NCBI GenBank assembly: GCA_051745935.1
Contig: JBNJEM010000012.1
Location: 1 to 31,375, forward strand
Direction of reading: 5' to 3'
Origin: JBNJEM01 sp051745935
Lineage (GTDB): Bacteria > Planctomycetota > Planctomycetia > Pirellulales > Pirellulaceae
DNA length: 31,375 nucleotides
In this document: one piece after another, positions 17,206 to 25,492 of the stretch
How the letters are laid out: the number at the start of each line of letters is the position of its first letter
Numbering within the stretch: the first letter of the stretch is position 1
Made by a program: the position numbers and the translations under genes
Notes under the pieces: generated by a model
What the model was told of the DNA's origin: nothing
Database searches by the model: none
The model's input: only the letters and a program-made list of their open reading frames with translations

Positions 17206-17478
17206 TTACTTTGACCTCGCGAGGTCCACACGATAACCGCGAATCCACGTTGTGGCCGCAATCACTTGATCCTGCGCCGGAATGACACCGACGTTTGTTT
17301 TCATAGCTCTTGGGTCGTATTCATTCGCAAACTTCTCGATAGCGATTAATATGTCATCCGGAAGTTGCGCGAGGACAAGTTCTGGTTCGGCTGGATCGAC
17401 CATGTGAAGGCATTGCACAGCTAAGTCATGAGCGGTAATTGCTCCGCTTTCGTACATTTTGACGAGTTCAGGAATCAT
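17206..17478 (-). CDS. Hypothetical 90-aa protein
   Basis: The ATG at 17478 follows a textbook GGAGG (GCGGAGGAAAGAAA). The acidic helical protein reads MIPELVKMYESGAITAHDLA and QCLHMVDPAEPELVLAQL, ending RGYRVDLARSK. Family not recognised. Overlapping its 5' end in another frame is an open stretch (LHYEAWDVADRLVEEMRR) that looks like the C-terminus of a lost upstream gene. It sits between TA-like cassettes in the same direction. Confidence 0.65.
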   Translation of the reverse strand: MIPELVKMYESGAITAHDLAVQCLHMVDPAEPELVLAQLPDDILIAIEKFANEYDPRAMKTNVGVIPAQDQVIAATTWIRGYRVDLARSK

Positions 17479-17555
17479 TTTCTTTCCTCCGCATTTCCTC
17501 GACCAATCTATCGGCGACATCCCATGCCTCGTAGTGCAGATTTCCGGGACAGCCA

Positions 17556-17639
17556 AACGAAGACACACAAATTCCGAAGGACGAGGACGGTGGAGGGGGT
17601 AGCGTACCCCCCTGGCCTAAAAGCCTGTGTGTCTTCGTT
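17556..17639. repeat. Perfect 14-bp inverted repeat (84-bp unit)
   Basis: AACGAAGACACACA at 17556-17569 and its exact complement TGTGTGTCTTCGTT at 17626-17639 enclose 56 bp, which itself holds a GGGGGTAGCGTACCCCC hairpin. It lies between two gene cassettes. Could be a tiny mobile element or a cassette-boundary structure. Confidence 0.6.
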
Positions 17640-17681
17640 CCCTTCGTTCCCAGCGATAAGTTCGGCCCAAAGCGCTGCCAC

Positions 17682-17933
17682 TCAGAGAGTCAGGCCGAGC
17701 TGTCGTTTGACCTCATCCAAAGGGATGGTTTTAGATTGCTTGGCCCGCTCGTCGAGTAAGGCCATCAGCTTAGCGTTTCGCCGGGTGCGAGCGATTTCCC
17801 GGTCAAACTCGTCAATGGCGGTAAGCAGGAATTCCGATCCGTCGGCGGTCCGCACCAGAAGCTCGTCGTCGCGTGCTTGTTCCAGCAGCGCATGAATCTC
17901 GGCCGCCTGCGGCGGTACAGAAACAGTCTTCAC
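17682..17933 (-). CDS. Antitoxin of the RelE-type pair
   Basis: 83 aa from GTG 17933: VKTVSVPPQAAEIHALLEQA and RDDELLVRTADGSEFLLT, then an acidic/basic helical tail ending LDEVKRQLGLTL. Style and length fit a Phd/YefM-like antitoxin. The GTGA at 17930-17933 overlaps the toxin stop, so toxin and antitoxin are coupled with the toxin first, as in HigBA-like order. Confidence 0.7.
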   Translation of the reverse strand: MKTVSVPPQAAEIHALLEQARDDELLVRTADGSEFLLTAIDEFDREIARTRRNAKLMALLDERAKQSKTIPLDEVKRQLGLTL

Positions 17934-18223
17934 AGTTCGTACTCCTCGCCGTGCACAAATAGCGTACTGCCGTCCTTGTAGCCAATCGCCTCGATCTTGA
18001 CGAGTGACTCGTCCAAGTCGACATCGTAGAAAACGCGGAAATCTCCGATTCGCAGTTCCCATTCCGCCAGTTGGTTGGAACGTAGACGCTTGCGATTACG
18101 TGATGGTTCGGTGGCTTGGTGTGGGAGTTGTCCCTCGATCCCTCCGACGACCCGCTCCTGGTCGTACCTACGGAAAACTCGCAAGTCCGCCACAGCCTCG
18201 GGGGTGAATTCGATCCGAAACAC
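17930..18223 (-). CDS. RelE/ParE-superfamily toxin
   Basis: 97 aa from GTG 18223 (FRIEFTPEAVADLRVFRRYD). Typical RelE-fold features: NRKRLRSNQLAEWELRIGDF, RVFYDVDLDESLVKIEAIGY and a C-terminal FVHGEEYEL. Family members cleave mRNA at the ribosome or poison gyrase. The frame is open upstream to an ATG at 18280, but the family begins at FRIEFT. Intact, with its antitoxin directly after it. Confidence 0.82.
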   Translation of the reverse strand: MFRIEFTPEAVADLRVFRRYDQERVVGGIEGQLPHQATEPSRNRKRLRSNQLAEWELRIGDFRVFYDVDLDESLVKIEAIGYKDGSTLFVHGEEYEL

Positions 18224-18308
18224 GCTTCGCCACACCTGGAAGTCACCACAAAGTACAGTTTCACGGGTGCAATGTACCACATTGCGGAGGGCCGTTGAAG
18301 CCGAGCCG

Positions 18309-18454
18309 AGTGGCTAGTGCTCTGTGACACCTAAAAATTCGGGTTGGTCGAAATCGTACAACGGGCATCCTTGCCCGTCATTTAAGGGATTCGCGGCGGG
18401 CAGGAGTGCCCGCCCTACCCGAACATTAAAATGTAACAGAGCACTAGTGGCTAG
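18309..18454. mobile_element. 128-bp MITE-like element with 9-bp target duplication
   Basis: TGCTCTGT (18318-18325) and ACAGAGCA (18436-18443) are inverted ends. They are bounded by the direct repeat AGTGGCTAG at 18309-18317 and 18446-18454, consistent with a 9-bp target-site duplication. Inside are two hairpins, one around GGGCATCCTTGCCC and one around GGCGGGCAGGAGTGCCCGCC. No coding capacity. Confidence 0.7.
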
Positions 18455-18467
18455 CGCTGGTGGACCG

Positions 18468-18523
18468 TAACGTTAAAGGTAACCGGCGCCCGTCAGGGCG
18501 TCCGGTTCACCGCTTTGTTAGCC
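18468..18523 (-). other. attC-like integron cassette site
   Basis: On the minus strand GCTAACAAAG is followed by a long imperfect hairpin (GGTGAACCGG and CGCCC pairing with GGGCG and CCGGTTACC around TGAC) and then CTTTAACGTTACG, which pairs partly with the first arm. The gene's last codons (NKAVNRTP) run into it, a pattern I associate with integron cassettes. No integrase is in the window. Confidence 0.5.
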
Positions 18524-18801
18524 ATCTTTTCCCATTGCGAGGGAATATGATGACGTGGTATGTCAATAATTACCTTATCTTGAATCTTTGCATATGGATC
18601 CCAAGCAAGATTGATGAAGAACTCAAGGCTCTCTTCTAGATCTTCGTCATCGTGCCATGTAGTTATGCACATATCGTCGCTATCATCAAAATCGGCCCTA
18701 CCAACGTCGGCTAAATTTACAGAGGTATCCCATTTTGTTGAATTTGGACCCCACGCGCACATGTACTTACAGTTATTCACAATAAGCCAATTGGAAACCA
18801 T
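18493..18801 (-). CDS. DUF7684 family protein (probable gene cassette)
   Basis: 102 aa: NWLIVNNCKYMCAWGPNSTK, WDTSVNLADV and MCITTWHDDEDLEESLEFFI match the DUF7684 pattern. It ends KAVNRTP inside an attC-like hairpin. The region is noticeably more AT-rich than its neighbours, suggesting transfer. The same frame is open upstream of ATG 18801 as far as about 18935 (SDVLTIFIHDPTDQFDDSQR) and looks coding, but contains no ATG, GTG or TTG, so the true 5' end may be damaged or missing. Function unknown. Confidence 0.65.
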   Translation of the reverse strand: MVSNWLIVNNCKYMCAWGPNSTKWDTSVNLADVGRADFDDSDDMCITTWHDDEDLEESLEFFINLAWDPYAKIQDKVIIDIPRHHIPSQWEKMANKAVNRTP

Positions 18802-18938
18802 CTGCCGTTGACTGTCATCAAATTGATCAGTCGGGTCATGTATAAAAATTGTGAGAACGTCCGACTTCGCTGCGCCGGGAAGGCTAGATCGGGTGAAACG
18901 CTCGAAAATGACCCGTTCCGTTCCAATCAGGCTCGGCT

Positions 18939-18966
18939 AGCGGGGGATATCCAAATTATCCCCGCT
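18939..18966. other. Strong hairpin AGCGGGG...CCCCGCT
   Basis: AGCGGGG (18939-18945) and CCCCGCT (18960-18966), with further ATA/TAT pairing inside, in the gap between the DUF7684 gene and the small ORF at 19054. No U-tract; role unknown. Confidence 0.4.
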
Positions 18967-19053
18967 GGCTCCATCCGAGGGGGTTGCAAATCGCTTCCAA
19001 GTCGATCGCCGTCTCGCATAACTGTTCATGTGCACAGTAATAGGAGGTCGGTC

Positions 19054-19257
19054 ATGAACTACCGGAAGCTGACGGCTGTTCTGAAATCGGCCGATCCATT
19101 CCGCAGGTCAGCGGGCTTGCCACGGCAAATGGCTTTTACAGCCCGTAACAAAACCGGCTTTTCGCTTCCAATTCCCCCTGGATTACGGGGCTTTTGCGTG
19201 GTTTTGTTATGGGTTCCTACGATACGTCGGGACATGGTGTGGGACTCCAGTTGTTAG
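19054..19257 (+). CDS. Small 67-aa ORF formed largely by element S
   Basis: The ATG at 19054 is preceded by an excellent TAGGAGGTCGGTC. It reads MNYRKLTAVLKSADPFRRSA, then enters element S (TARNKTGFSLPIPPGLRG, CVVLLWVP) and stops at 19257. The N-terminus and hydrophobic S-derived stretch resemble the start of an exported protein whose body is gone. Probably the 5' remnant of a gene, kept open through the element. Whether it is expressed is unknown. Confidence 0.4.
   Translation: MNYRKLTAVLKSADPFRRSAGLPRQMAFTARNKTGFSLPIPPGLRGFCVVLLWVPTIRRDMVWDSSC
19142..19213 (+). repeat. Element S, copy 1 (72 bp)
   Basis: Bounded by CCCGTAACAAAACC and GGTTTTGTTATGGG (13 of 14 bases complementary). 72 bp is 24 codons; read here as RNKTGFSLPIPPGLRG then CVVLLW. 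Confidence 0.85.
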
Positions 19258-19625
19258 AGTTCGAAAAAGTAAGCAGCCCCCATAAAGCGAGTTAGGTTCT
19301 CTGTCTTCCAGGGACTTTTCAGCGCAAGGTTTAGGTATTGTAACGGGTTGTATACCGGTCGCGGATGACGTTCTCCGCGGCGAGGCCGACCAACGGGACG
19401 ACGGCCTGCGTCGGGCAGCTTTCCACCCGGACACCTCCGACGGCCTAAACGATAGAGGGCCTGAACCCTATCGGTGGCTTGGTTGGAGGGCTGCCCATGG
19501 AGGCAGGTCGTTGCCGAGAAGTAAGCTATAGGCGATCCCCTTCACTGGATATCATATTCGCGTATGCTGCGGTGACCGCCGCGGGGCACGTCGTCGAGCA
19601 TCCTCGCGAGCCGCGTACTCTCGCG
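19258..19625. other. Intergenic stretch with element E copy 6
   Basis: No gene is supported. Contains a diverged, inverted copy of element E. Confidence 0.4.
19353..19452 (-). repeat. Element E, copy 6 (inverted, diverged)
   Basis: Begins TACCGGTCGCGG after TA and keeps CGTCGGGCAGCTTTCCACCC, but the distal end has drifted (CGGCCTAAACGATA in place of CGCCTGAAATATA). Confidence 0.75.
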
Positions 19626-21182
19626 TCAGAAGAGGAGCCCATACATCCACCCGCTGGCCGTGCTCATGACAACCACCAGGCTCACGAACACCGCGGTTTT
19701 CCGCGTGCCCAACACCGAGCGGATCACGAGCATGTTTGGCAGCGAAAGCGCGGGACCGGCTAGCAGCAGGGCCAGGGCGGGCCCCTTGCCCATGCCGTTG
19801 TCGATCAGCCCCTGCAGGATCGGCACTTCGGTGAGCGTGGCGAAGTACATGAACGCCCCGGCGACCGAGGCGAACAAGTTCGCGGCCAGCGAGTTGCCAC
19901 CGACCAACGACGCAACCCATGCGCTCGGGATCAGGCCTTCCTCGCCCGGCCGGCCGAGCAGGAACCCGGCCACGAGCACGCCCACGAACAACAAGGGCGT
20001 GATCTGCTTGGTGAACTCCCAGGACTGGTCGAACCACTCACTGGCCTCTTCCGGCCGCCGACCGACCCCGAGCACCAGCGCCAAGCCGATGGTCGCCACG
20101 GTGAACGACAGCATCGCCCCGTAAGGCAATCCATGCTCGTAACCGGGCAGCACATGGCCGAACTGGGGCACGATCCAGGCGGTGGTCAATACCCAGGTGG
20201 CCCCGGTGGCCAGCCCGACCAAGGCCATCTTCCACCAACGAATGCCGAACCACGCGACCAGGATCGTGGCCAGCCCCACGGCGAATCCCGAAGTCAGCAA
20301 CCACTTGTTCGACCAGATCGCGTACCACAGACCCTCGGCCGCTTCCGGCTTCCCCCAGTTGGCGAAGACCAGGATGCCGACCATCGCGGCGAAATACGCC
20401 GCCGTCTTCCAAAGCGGGCGGTCTTGTTCGCTTTCCGGCGCCGCGACGGCTTGGGCCGCCTTGTCGGACTCTTCCCGCCGGTAGATCCAATGCATCGCCA
20501 AGCCGATCACCACGCTGAAGACAACGGCGCCGATCGCCCGCGCGGCGCCCAGCGACGGCCCGAGCACGGCGGCGGTCAGTACAATGGCCAGCACGTTGAT
20601 CGCCGGCCCGGAATAGAGGAAGGCGGTGGCCGGGCCCAGTCCGGCCCCCATCCGCCAAATGCCCGCGAACAGCGGCAAAATGGTGCAGGAGCAGACCGCG
20701 AGAATCGTCCCGCTCACCGACGCGACCCCGTAGGCCAGTGGCTTCCGCGCCGTGGGACCGAGGTATATTTCAGGCGGTTGGATTTTTCCGGGTGGAAAGC
20801 GGCCTGGCGCAAGCCGTCCTCCCGTTGGTCGGACTCGCGGCGGAGAAAGTCATTCGCGACCGGTATATTTCATGACGGCGTTCTGGCTGACGAACACCGC
20901 AATCGCGCCGGCAATGAAGAAGGCCGGCACCAGACACAGAAGCACGTGCTCCTGCGCGTACCAGCGGGTCAGCGCCAGGGCTTCGTGGATGGATTGATCG
21001 AATCGCTCCCACCCCAACGGCAGGGCGAATGCGACCAGGAAAACCGCTAGTCCCAGCAAAAGCTTTTTCCATTCACGCTGCAACCGCGATGACTCGCGCG
21101 TTTCGGCAGGGTGGTCGGCGACGGCTTGTCCGGCCGGCGCGGTGTCGAGGCGGTCGGCATGCGGCGTCGAGATGGTGGCCAT
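19626..21182 (-). pseudogene. ArsP/DUF318-type permease interrupted by element E
   Basis: The N-terminal part starts at ATG 21182 (AAGGATA upstream) and runs to SQNAVMKY. Element E follows, then LGPTARKPLAYGVASVSGTI and the hallmark AVCSCTILPLFAGIW, continuing through eight or more membrane segments to the stop at 19626. Removing E plus one TA rejoins ATGAAATACCTC exactly, giving M-K-Y-L. The insert is 102 bp, so the frame is kept; the only block is a TGA at 20852-20850 inside E. The family exports organoarsenicals or related compounds (YraQ/ArsP). The downstream part could be made from GTG 20717 alone, but would lack the first membrane segments. Confidence 0.88.
20766..20865 (+). repeat. Element E, copy 7 (inside the permease gene)
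   Basis: 100 bp between TA (20764-20765) and TA (20866-20867). It gives the second clean proof of TA duplication in the window, here in antisense orientation to the host gene. Confidence 0.93.
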
Positions 21183-21281
21183 GGGGTAGCAGTATCCTTA
21201 TCGTTACGAGGCAAAGTGAGGTTGGTCGGGGACGACGCCCCGGGGCGGGCGTCCACTGGAACGTCCTATCGGCTGCTGGTC

Positions 21282-21334
21282 ATTTGGCAATTTAGCCAAA
21301 TATAAGATTATACGGGCTCCACCTGCCAAGACAA
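21282..21334 (-). promoter_or_regulatory. Permease promoter with ArsR/SmtB-like operator
   Basis: On the minus strand: TTGTCT (21334-21329), 16 bp, TATAAT (21312-21307), followed immediately by the perfect palindrome ATTTGGC-N6-GCCAAAT (21301-21282). An operator just past the -10 is the common ArsR arrangement. Its sequence differs from the ATTTCG-type operators at 4118, 7830 and 28995, so a different regulator, perhaps the ArsR at 25493, may bind it. Confidence 0.7.
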
Positions 21335-21370
21335 GGCCCGGGGCCTCATCGTTCCTCGGAAGCCCTGACT

Positions 21371-21460
21371 ACTTGGACAGCGCCACTTTCCGGCGCAACT
21401 GCCGGACCCCAACGGCCTTGTGCCGTTGGTGAACCAGATGGAGGGCTACGCGACCGTCCC
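21371..21460 (+). repeat. Repeat R2, copy B
   Basis: Starts ACTTGGACAGCGCCAC; about 90% identical by eye to 4439-4527. Lies just upstream of the permease promoter. Confidence 0.75.
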
Positions 21461-21572
21461 CAGTCCCGATGAAAATGGTGCCAAGGACATCCTGGTCTTC
21501 GAGCAATCCCGATTCGGCCGGGAAAGCTCGATGTGTTGAAAACCTACTTCGGGGGAAACGGAACGCGAGTTG

Positions 21573-22172
21573 CTAATTCAACTCCACGCCATGCTCTTCC
21601 CACGTCTTCAAGATATCCTCTTTGGAAATGAAGCCGGTATGCCGCGTCAGCTCCTGGCCCGAGGCGTCGTAGAAGATCTGCGTGGGGATCTGCTCAATGT
21701 CATACGGATTGGCGGCGTCGGGGTTCTGCCAAACATCGATGAACACGACCTCCATCCTGCCGTCGTACTCCTTTTCCAGCTCATCGAGAATCGGCGCCAT
21801 CATCTTGCACGGAATACATTCGGTCGCCCCCAGGTCGACGAGCTTCGGAAGTCGCGGTTCGGTGGCCGGCTCATCACCGGCGGCAGGGTCCGATCGCCTC
21901 GTGTCCGCCGCTTGTTCCGCCGCCGACCCGTCAACGGCGGCAGAGTCTGGCTGCCTCGCCTCCGCCTCTGGTTCCGTCGCCGATTGTTGGCAACCGGCGA
22001 TCACGGTAAGAACGCATGACAAGACAATGCAGACGCTCCGTAATCCAAGGGGTTTTGGCAGCGAGGGCTCCGTTTTGTTACGGGCCGTAAAACGCCCCAG
22101 GGCGAGCGCGCCCATGAGCGAGGCGCGTGGATGTCGACGCCGTCGCAGCATGATGGAATCGCTGATAAACAT
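21573..22172 (-). CDS. Thioredoxin-fold lipoprotein, N-terminus built from element S
   Basis: 199 aa; ATG 22172 follows AAGGAG with 7-nt spacing. Residues about 30-53 are encoded by element S (RNKTEPSLPKPLGLR, then CIVLSCV). The hydrophobic stretch leads into a lipobox VIAGC with Cys61 as lipidation site. A low-complexity acidic linker (residues 65-108) precedes a thioredoxin domain with the redox pair Cys119/Cys122 (ATECIPCKMM), cis-Pro in QIPTQIFYD, and a C-terminal helix. It should sit on the periplasmic face as a disulfide reductase. Same direction as the octaheme cytochrome and the permease, suggesting one functional cluster. Confidence 0.85.
   Translation of the reverse strand: MFISDSIMLRRRRHPRASLMGALALGRFTARNKTEPSLPKPLGLRSVCIVLSCVLTVIAGCQQSATEPEAEARQPDSAAVDGSAAEQAADTRRSDPAAGDEPATEPRLPKLVDLGATECIPCKMMAPILDELEKEYDGRMEVVFIDVWQNPDAANPYDIEQIPTQIFYDASGQELTRHTGFISKEDILKTWEEHGVELN
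22013..22084 (-). repeat. Element S, copy 2 (inside the thioredoxin gene)
   Basis: On the minus strand it opens CCCGTAACAAAACG and shares CCAAAACCCCTTGGATTACG with copy 3. The distal arm is diverged (GTCTTGTCATGCG), but the length is again 72 bp and the frame identical. Confidence 0.8.
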
Positions 22173-22451
22173 CGCAGTTCTCCTTCATTTGGTAGAATCG
22201 CAGGGGGTATAATGGGATACCTCAACCCGCCAGACGACGAAGCCGCGCCGCGGCCCCGGCCACCTTGCGAAAGATGAGGGCCATGATCAACTTCTTAAGG
22301 AATCACTCCAAACGCCCTAGCGCCAACCACATCCGCGAGTTCCGAACCTCCAACGCCCGGGCCGGGAGCACCATCGCCGGTCCGGCAGGGTCGTTGGCGC
22401 GCGTGACGGTTGAACGTATTGACCGTAACGCGGCCCGGCCAGCAAGCTCGG
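22173..22451. other. 279-bp gap between cytochrome and thioredoxin genes
   Basis: No gene seen. GGTATCCCATTATACC (on the minus strand) just upstream of the thioredoxin gene is a near-palindrome that might be a regulatory site. Confidence 0.3.
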
Positions 22452-25040
22452 CTACTCGGCGGCGGGCGGTTCCAGCGTGGCGCCCTGGCCGGTGGGGCAA
22501 AACGTCAGGCGGCAGGCTTGCCGCAGCACGCTGACAATGGCGCCAAGCAGCAGCAGGGCAATCGCCACATCGAAAATGGTATAGGAGTACCGAGTCACCG
22601 TTTGGAGGCCCGGGATTTTGAGGAAGATCAATACCCCGGTTACCAGCGCCACCACCAGCGCGATCGCCAACTCGAGGGCCGTCAATGAGCTCAACCAAGT
22701 CCGGGTCGGCCCATGATTGCCGGGTACATGGTGCTTGAGTTCCCAGAGCAAGGCGACCACGCCCGCGATGAGGATACCGACGGCAATCGGGAAGTGATTG
22801 CTGTCCAAAACAAAGCGAGAGCCGAACATGAACTCCGCCATCGTCGGGCAGCAAGCCAGGGCGGGCCGATCCCAGGCCAGGATGAGCGAGCCAAGGACGC
22901 CAAGTAGCACGACGATCCCCGGAATCATTCGCAAGACCGCCGGAACCCGCTGTGGCTCAAATACCCATCGCAATGCCAAATCGCCGACCACCCACACCAC
23001 GCCCAAGACCAGCACCACGATCATGCCATACGTGATGGGTTTCAAATATGCCTCGCGCCAAACGCTCATGTTGACCATGGGCAAGGAAAGCCCCAGAGCT
23101 TGATACTGCGGCTCGGTGACCGGCTGAGCATTCTCGTCGAATAGATACTTCACGTTGCTGGCGAAGAAAAAGTCCGCGTCGGGATGGTGGCAATCGGTGC
23201 AGCCGTTCACGCCAAGGGCCGCATTGGCGGGCAATACGTCGTGGTTGTACTTATGCACGTTGGCGTAAGGGGAGGCTTCCCACGGACGCGTGTCCAGGCG
23301 GCGGTAGTCCGCGCCAGAGGTGTACAACCGGTCGTCCATCACCCAGACCACGCGTTTACCTTCCATCGGATAATTCGTATCCTCGAGCACTTGCGTGACC
23401 GAATCAATCAGCGCGTCGATCTCTTCCGGGCGGTTGACTTCCGGCACGTCATCGCCGTTGTCATCGGTGATCTTGGACAGTTCCGGATACTTCGCGGTAT
23501 CGGATTGATGGGAGGTCCACATCTTGTAGATGGTACCCATCTTCGGCTGCATGAGCGCCGTTTCTCCCTCCACTTCGATGCCAGGCCAGGCGCTGTGAAT
23601 GCGGTTGACGGGAAAGATTTTGCCTTTGTAGCGAGCCAGCGTGGGGCGGTAACGGTCGGTCGGCTTATCGTCGTACCCCATCATCTCCAGGTCGCCGTAA
23701 TGATTCCAGTACTTCCACTCCGGACCATAGAATGTCCAAAGATGCTTGCCTTTGGTGGGAATCTTCGTTCCCGGGTTGAATACGTCACCGGCTTGCACGA
23801 GCGCCGCTTTCACCGGCCGCTCGGGAACGTGGCACGTCTGGCAAGCAATCTCCTCCAGATGCAGCGGCGGAAGCCAGCGATGCTTGGCGATCGGGGCCCC
23901 CATCCGCCCGCTGTCGTGGCAGTCCGCGCACGAGACGCAGGTATTGTTCAGATCATCCCGCACATGGCCACCGGGATCATCTCCCTTGCCGAACTGGTGT
24001 TCCTCATGCCCGGCGATGCGAGGGTCCGTGGCGGAACTGCCCGCCGGATGGCAGTCGACGCATTTCAGGTCCGCGCGCAGATGGACGTCGGTACGCGAGC
24101 GGAAGTTCGCGCCCCGCTTTTTCCAGCCCGGCTTTGCATGGCAACTCAGGCAGACCTCGTCGCGAGGCTCGCGCACAATGTGCGGTTCCACCGTCCCGTC
24201 ATCATTGAAGGGCTGCTTATCATATGCCACCTCAACGGGCTCATTCTCTGAAACCGACCCCGTCACCTCGGCGAACCCGGCTCCCGCCGTGGCCGCCCAG
24301 CGAAAGTTCCACTGGCCAAGTTGCTTCTTGCGTTCCGACGTGTCGTACTCGGGCAAGTGACACAGCAGGCAGTCGGCTTCCAGAACGCCCGTATCGCTCC
24401 ATCGAGCGTGGTAGTAATCTCCGTCGAAGTCGTTGTCCCCGCCGGAAGAAAAACCGCTTACCGGATCACTCATCCACTCATCGTAACGCTTGCCCTCCCG
24501 GTCGTACTCGGCCGATCCACCGCCCGGATGACAGGCCCCGCACGGCGAGGTAAAAAAGGAGAAGGACGTCATGTCCATCGTGGCCGGCGACTCGTTTTCT
24601 TTCGGTGACAGGTACTTGTAAAGCGGGGCCGGCGAGCACCACGTACCGCCGTAGTTGCCCGGCGTCGACGCCCACAGGCAACGAGCGTTCTGGTCGGCCG
24701 TCGGCTCTTCCCCCTTGCCCTGCATGAAGTGATACCCCTCGGTGATCTTCTCGTAGTCGTGGCACTCGCCGCACGTTTGCTTCGGCGAGTACGGTTTGTC
24801 CGCGTTCTCGCCCGAAAGCGGATTGATCACGTTCCCTTCTTCATCCCGCAAATGAAACGGCGGGCAGACCCCCGGCGGCAATGATGTCCCCGGCGTCGCG
24901 GCGGTCGCTTTTTCCACATCCTGCGCCGCGGTCGCCATCGGGTGCGCGACAACCGAGAACAGAACAATGACACTCGTGACGGCCCACAACCCACAGCCGC
25001 CAAGGCCCTTCGCGGCCGTCATCTTGCCCGTGCTCTTCAT
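22452..25040 (-). CDS. Octaheme c-type cytochrome with C-terminal membrane domain
   Basis: 862 aa; ATG 25040 after GGGAGA. A signal peptide (VTSVIVLFSVVAHPMATAAQ) is followed by eight CXXCH heme sites: CGECH 90, CGACH 167, CLLCH 224, CLSCH 297, CVDCH 327, CADCH 371, CQTCH 400 and CTDCH 614. Residues about 650-850 form five membrane segments. The heme pattern resembles the octaheme tetrathionate-reductase-like family; the membrane anchor suggests electron exchange with the quinone pool. Its neighbours are an ArsR regulator upstream and a thioredoxin lipoprotein and ArsP-type permease downstream, in one direction, so a role in arsenic or sulfur-oxyanion redox is plausible. The substrate cannot be read from the sequence. 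Confidence 0.88.
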   Translation of the reverse strand: MKSTGKMTAAKGLGGCGLWAVTSVIVLFSVVAHPMATAAQDVEKATAATPGTSLPPGVCPPFHLRDEEGNVINPLSGENADKPYSPKQTCGECHDYEKITEGYHFMQGKGEEPTADQNARCLWASTPGNYGGTWCSPAPLYKYLSPKENESPATMDMTSFSFFTSPCGACHPGGGSAEYDREGKRYDEWMSDPVSGFSSGGDNDFDGDYYHARWSDTGVLEADCLLCHLPEYDTSERKKQLGQWNFRWAATAGAGFAEVTGSVSENEPVEVAYDKQPFNDDGTVEPHIVREPRDEVCLSCHAKPGWKKRGANFRSRTDVHLRADLKCVDCHPAGSSATDPRIAGHEEHQFGKGDDPGGHVRDDLNNTCVSCADCHDSGRMGAPIAKHRWLPPLHLEEIACQTCHVPERPVKAALVQAGDVFNPGTKIPTKGKHLWTFYGPEWKYWNHYGDLEMMGYDDKPTDRYRPTLARYKGKIFPVNRIHSAWPGIEVEGETALMQPKMGTIYKMWTSHQSDTAKYPELSKITDDNGDDVPEVNRPEEIDALIDSVTQVLEDTNYPMEGKRVVWVMDDRLYTSGADYRRLDTRPWEASPYANVHKYNHDVLPANAALGVNGCTDCHHPDADFFFASNVKYLFDENAQPVTEPQYQALGLSLPMVNMSVWREAYLKPITYGMIVVLVLGVVWVVGDLALRWVFEPQRVPAVLRMIPGIVVLLGVLGSLILAWDRPALACCPTMAEFMFGSRFVLDSNHFPIAVGILIAGVVALLWELKHHVPGNHGPTRTWLSSLTALELAIALVVALVTGVLIFLKIPGLQTVTRYSYTIFDVAIALLLLGAIVSVLRQACRLTFCPTGQGATLEPPAAE

Positions 25041-25460
25041 GGTCGTGTCTCCCTTATCGTGTGCCTTGGGACGCCGGTCCCGGTGCAGTCGGTAATCTTC
25101 TTATTCCTCAACGTGCAAACGGAAATGGATGCCGTGAGCGTGTTCCGTGGAGTCTCACGATGCCCGCTTGAAGCACGAAACGTAACGATCCACAGGGCAA
25201 GCCTGTGGCATTTACACGAATGATCCGCACTGTTAAAGCAGCAAACCTCAGGGGCCACGGGACGAGCACGTGGGATTTGTCCCTTTGGTTTTCAGGCTGA
25301 GTTCCTACTTGCTAGTGCCTCGCTTGCCCCGATCCATCATCTGCTCCAATGCCGCCCGTCATGGGGCGTCTCCTTGCCGACCGCCATCATGGTTCAATCC
25401 CGCGTAATCGCGTCTTTGATCACTTTCCTGTCTTTTTGGCCTTATATGCAATAACTGTTC
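25041..25460. other. Upstream region of the cytochrome gene
   Basis: No gene supported. CCACAGGGCAAGCCTGTGG (25190-25208) can form a hairpin. No clear promoter was identified. Confidence 0.35.
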
Positions 25461-25486
25461 AAAAAAAAGAGCCGCCCGAAGGCGTG
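25461..25486 (-). terminator. Intrinsic terminator after the arsR gene
   Basis: On the minus strand a CGCC-TTCG-GGCG hairpin is followed, after GCTC, by eight T residues. It lies directly past the ArsR stop at 25493, so the regulator is transcribed separately from the cytochrome gene or with partial read-through. Confidence 0.65.
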
Positions 25487-25492
25487 ATCCTT

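Larger units (their letters stand above)
21183..21572. other. Permease upstream region
   Basis: Holds the permease promoter and operator and repeat R2 copy B; no gene seen. Confidence 0.5.

Noticed and set aside
23184..24251. A 355-codon plus-strand frame
   Set aside because: Antisense to the octaheme cytochrome.
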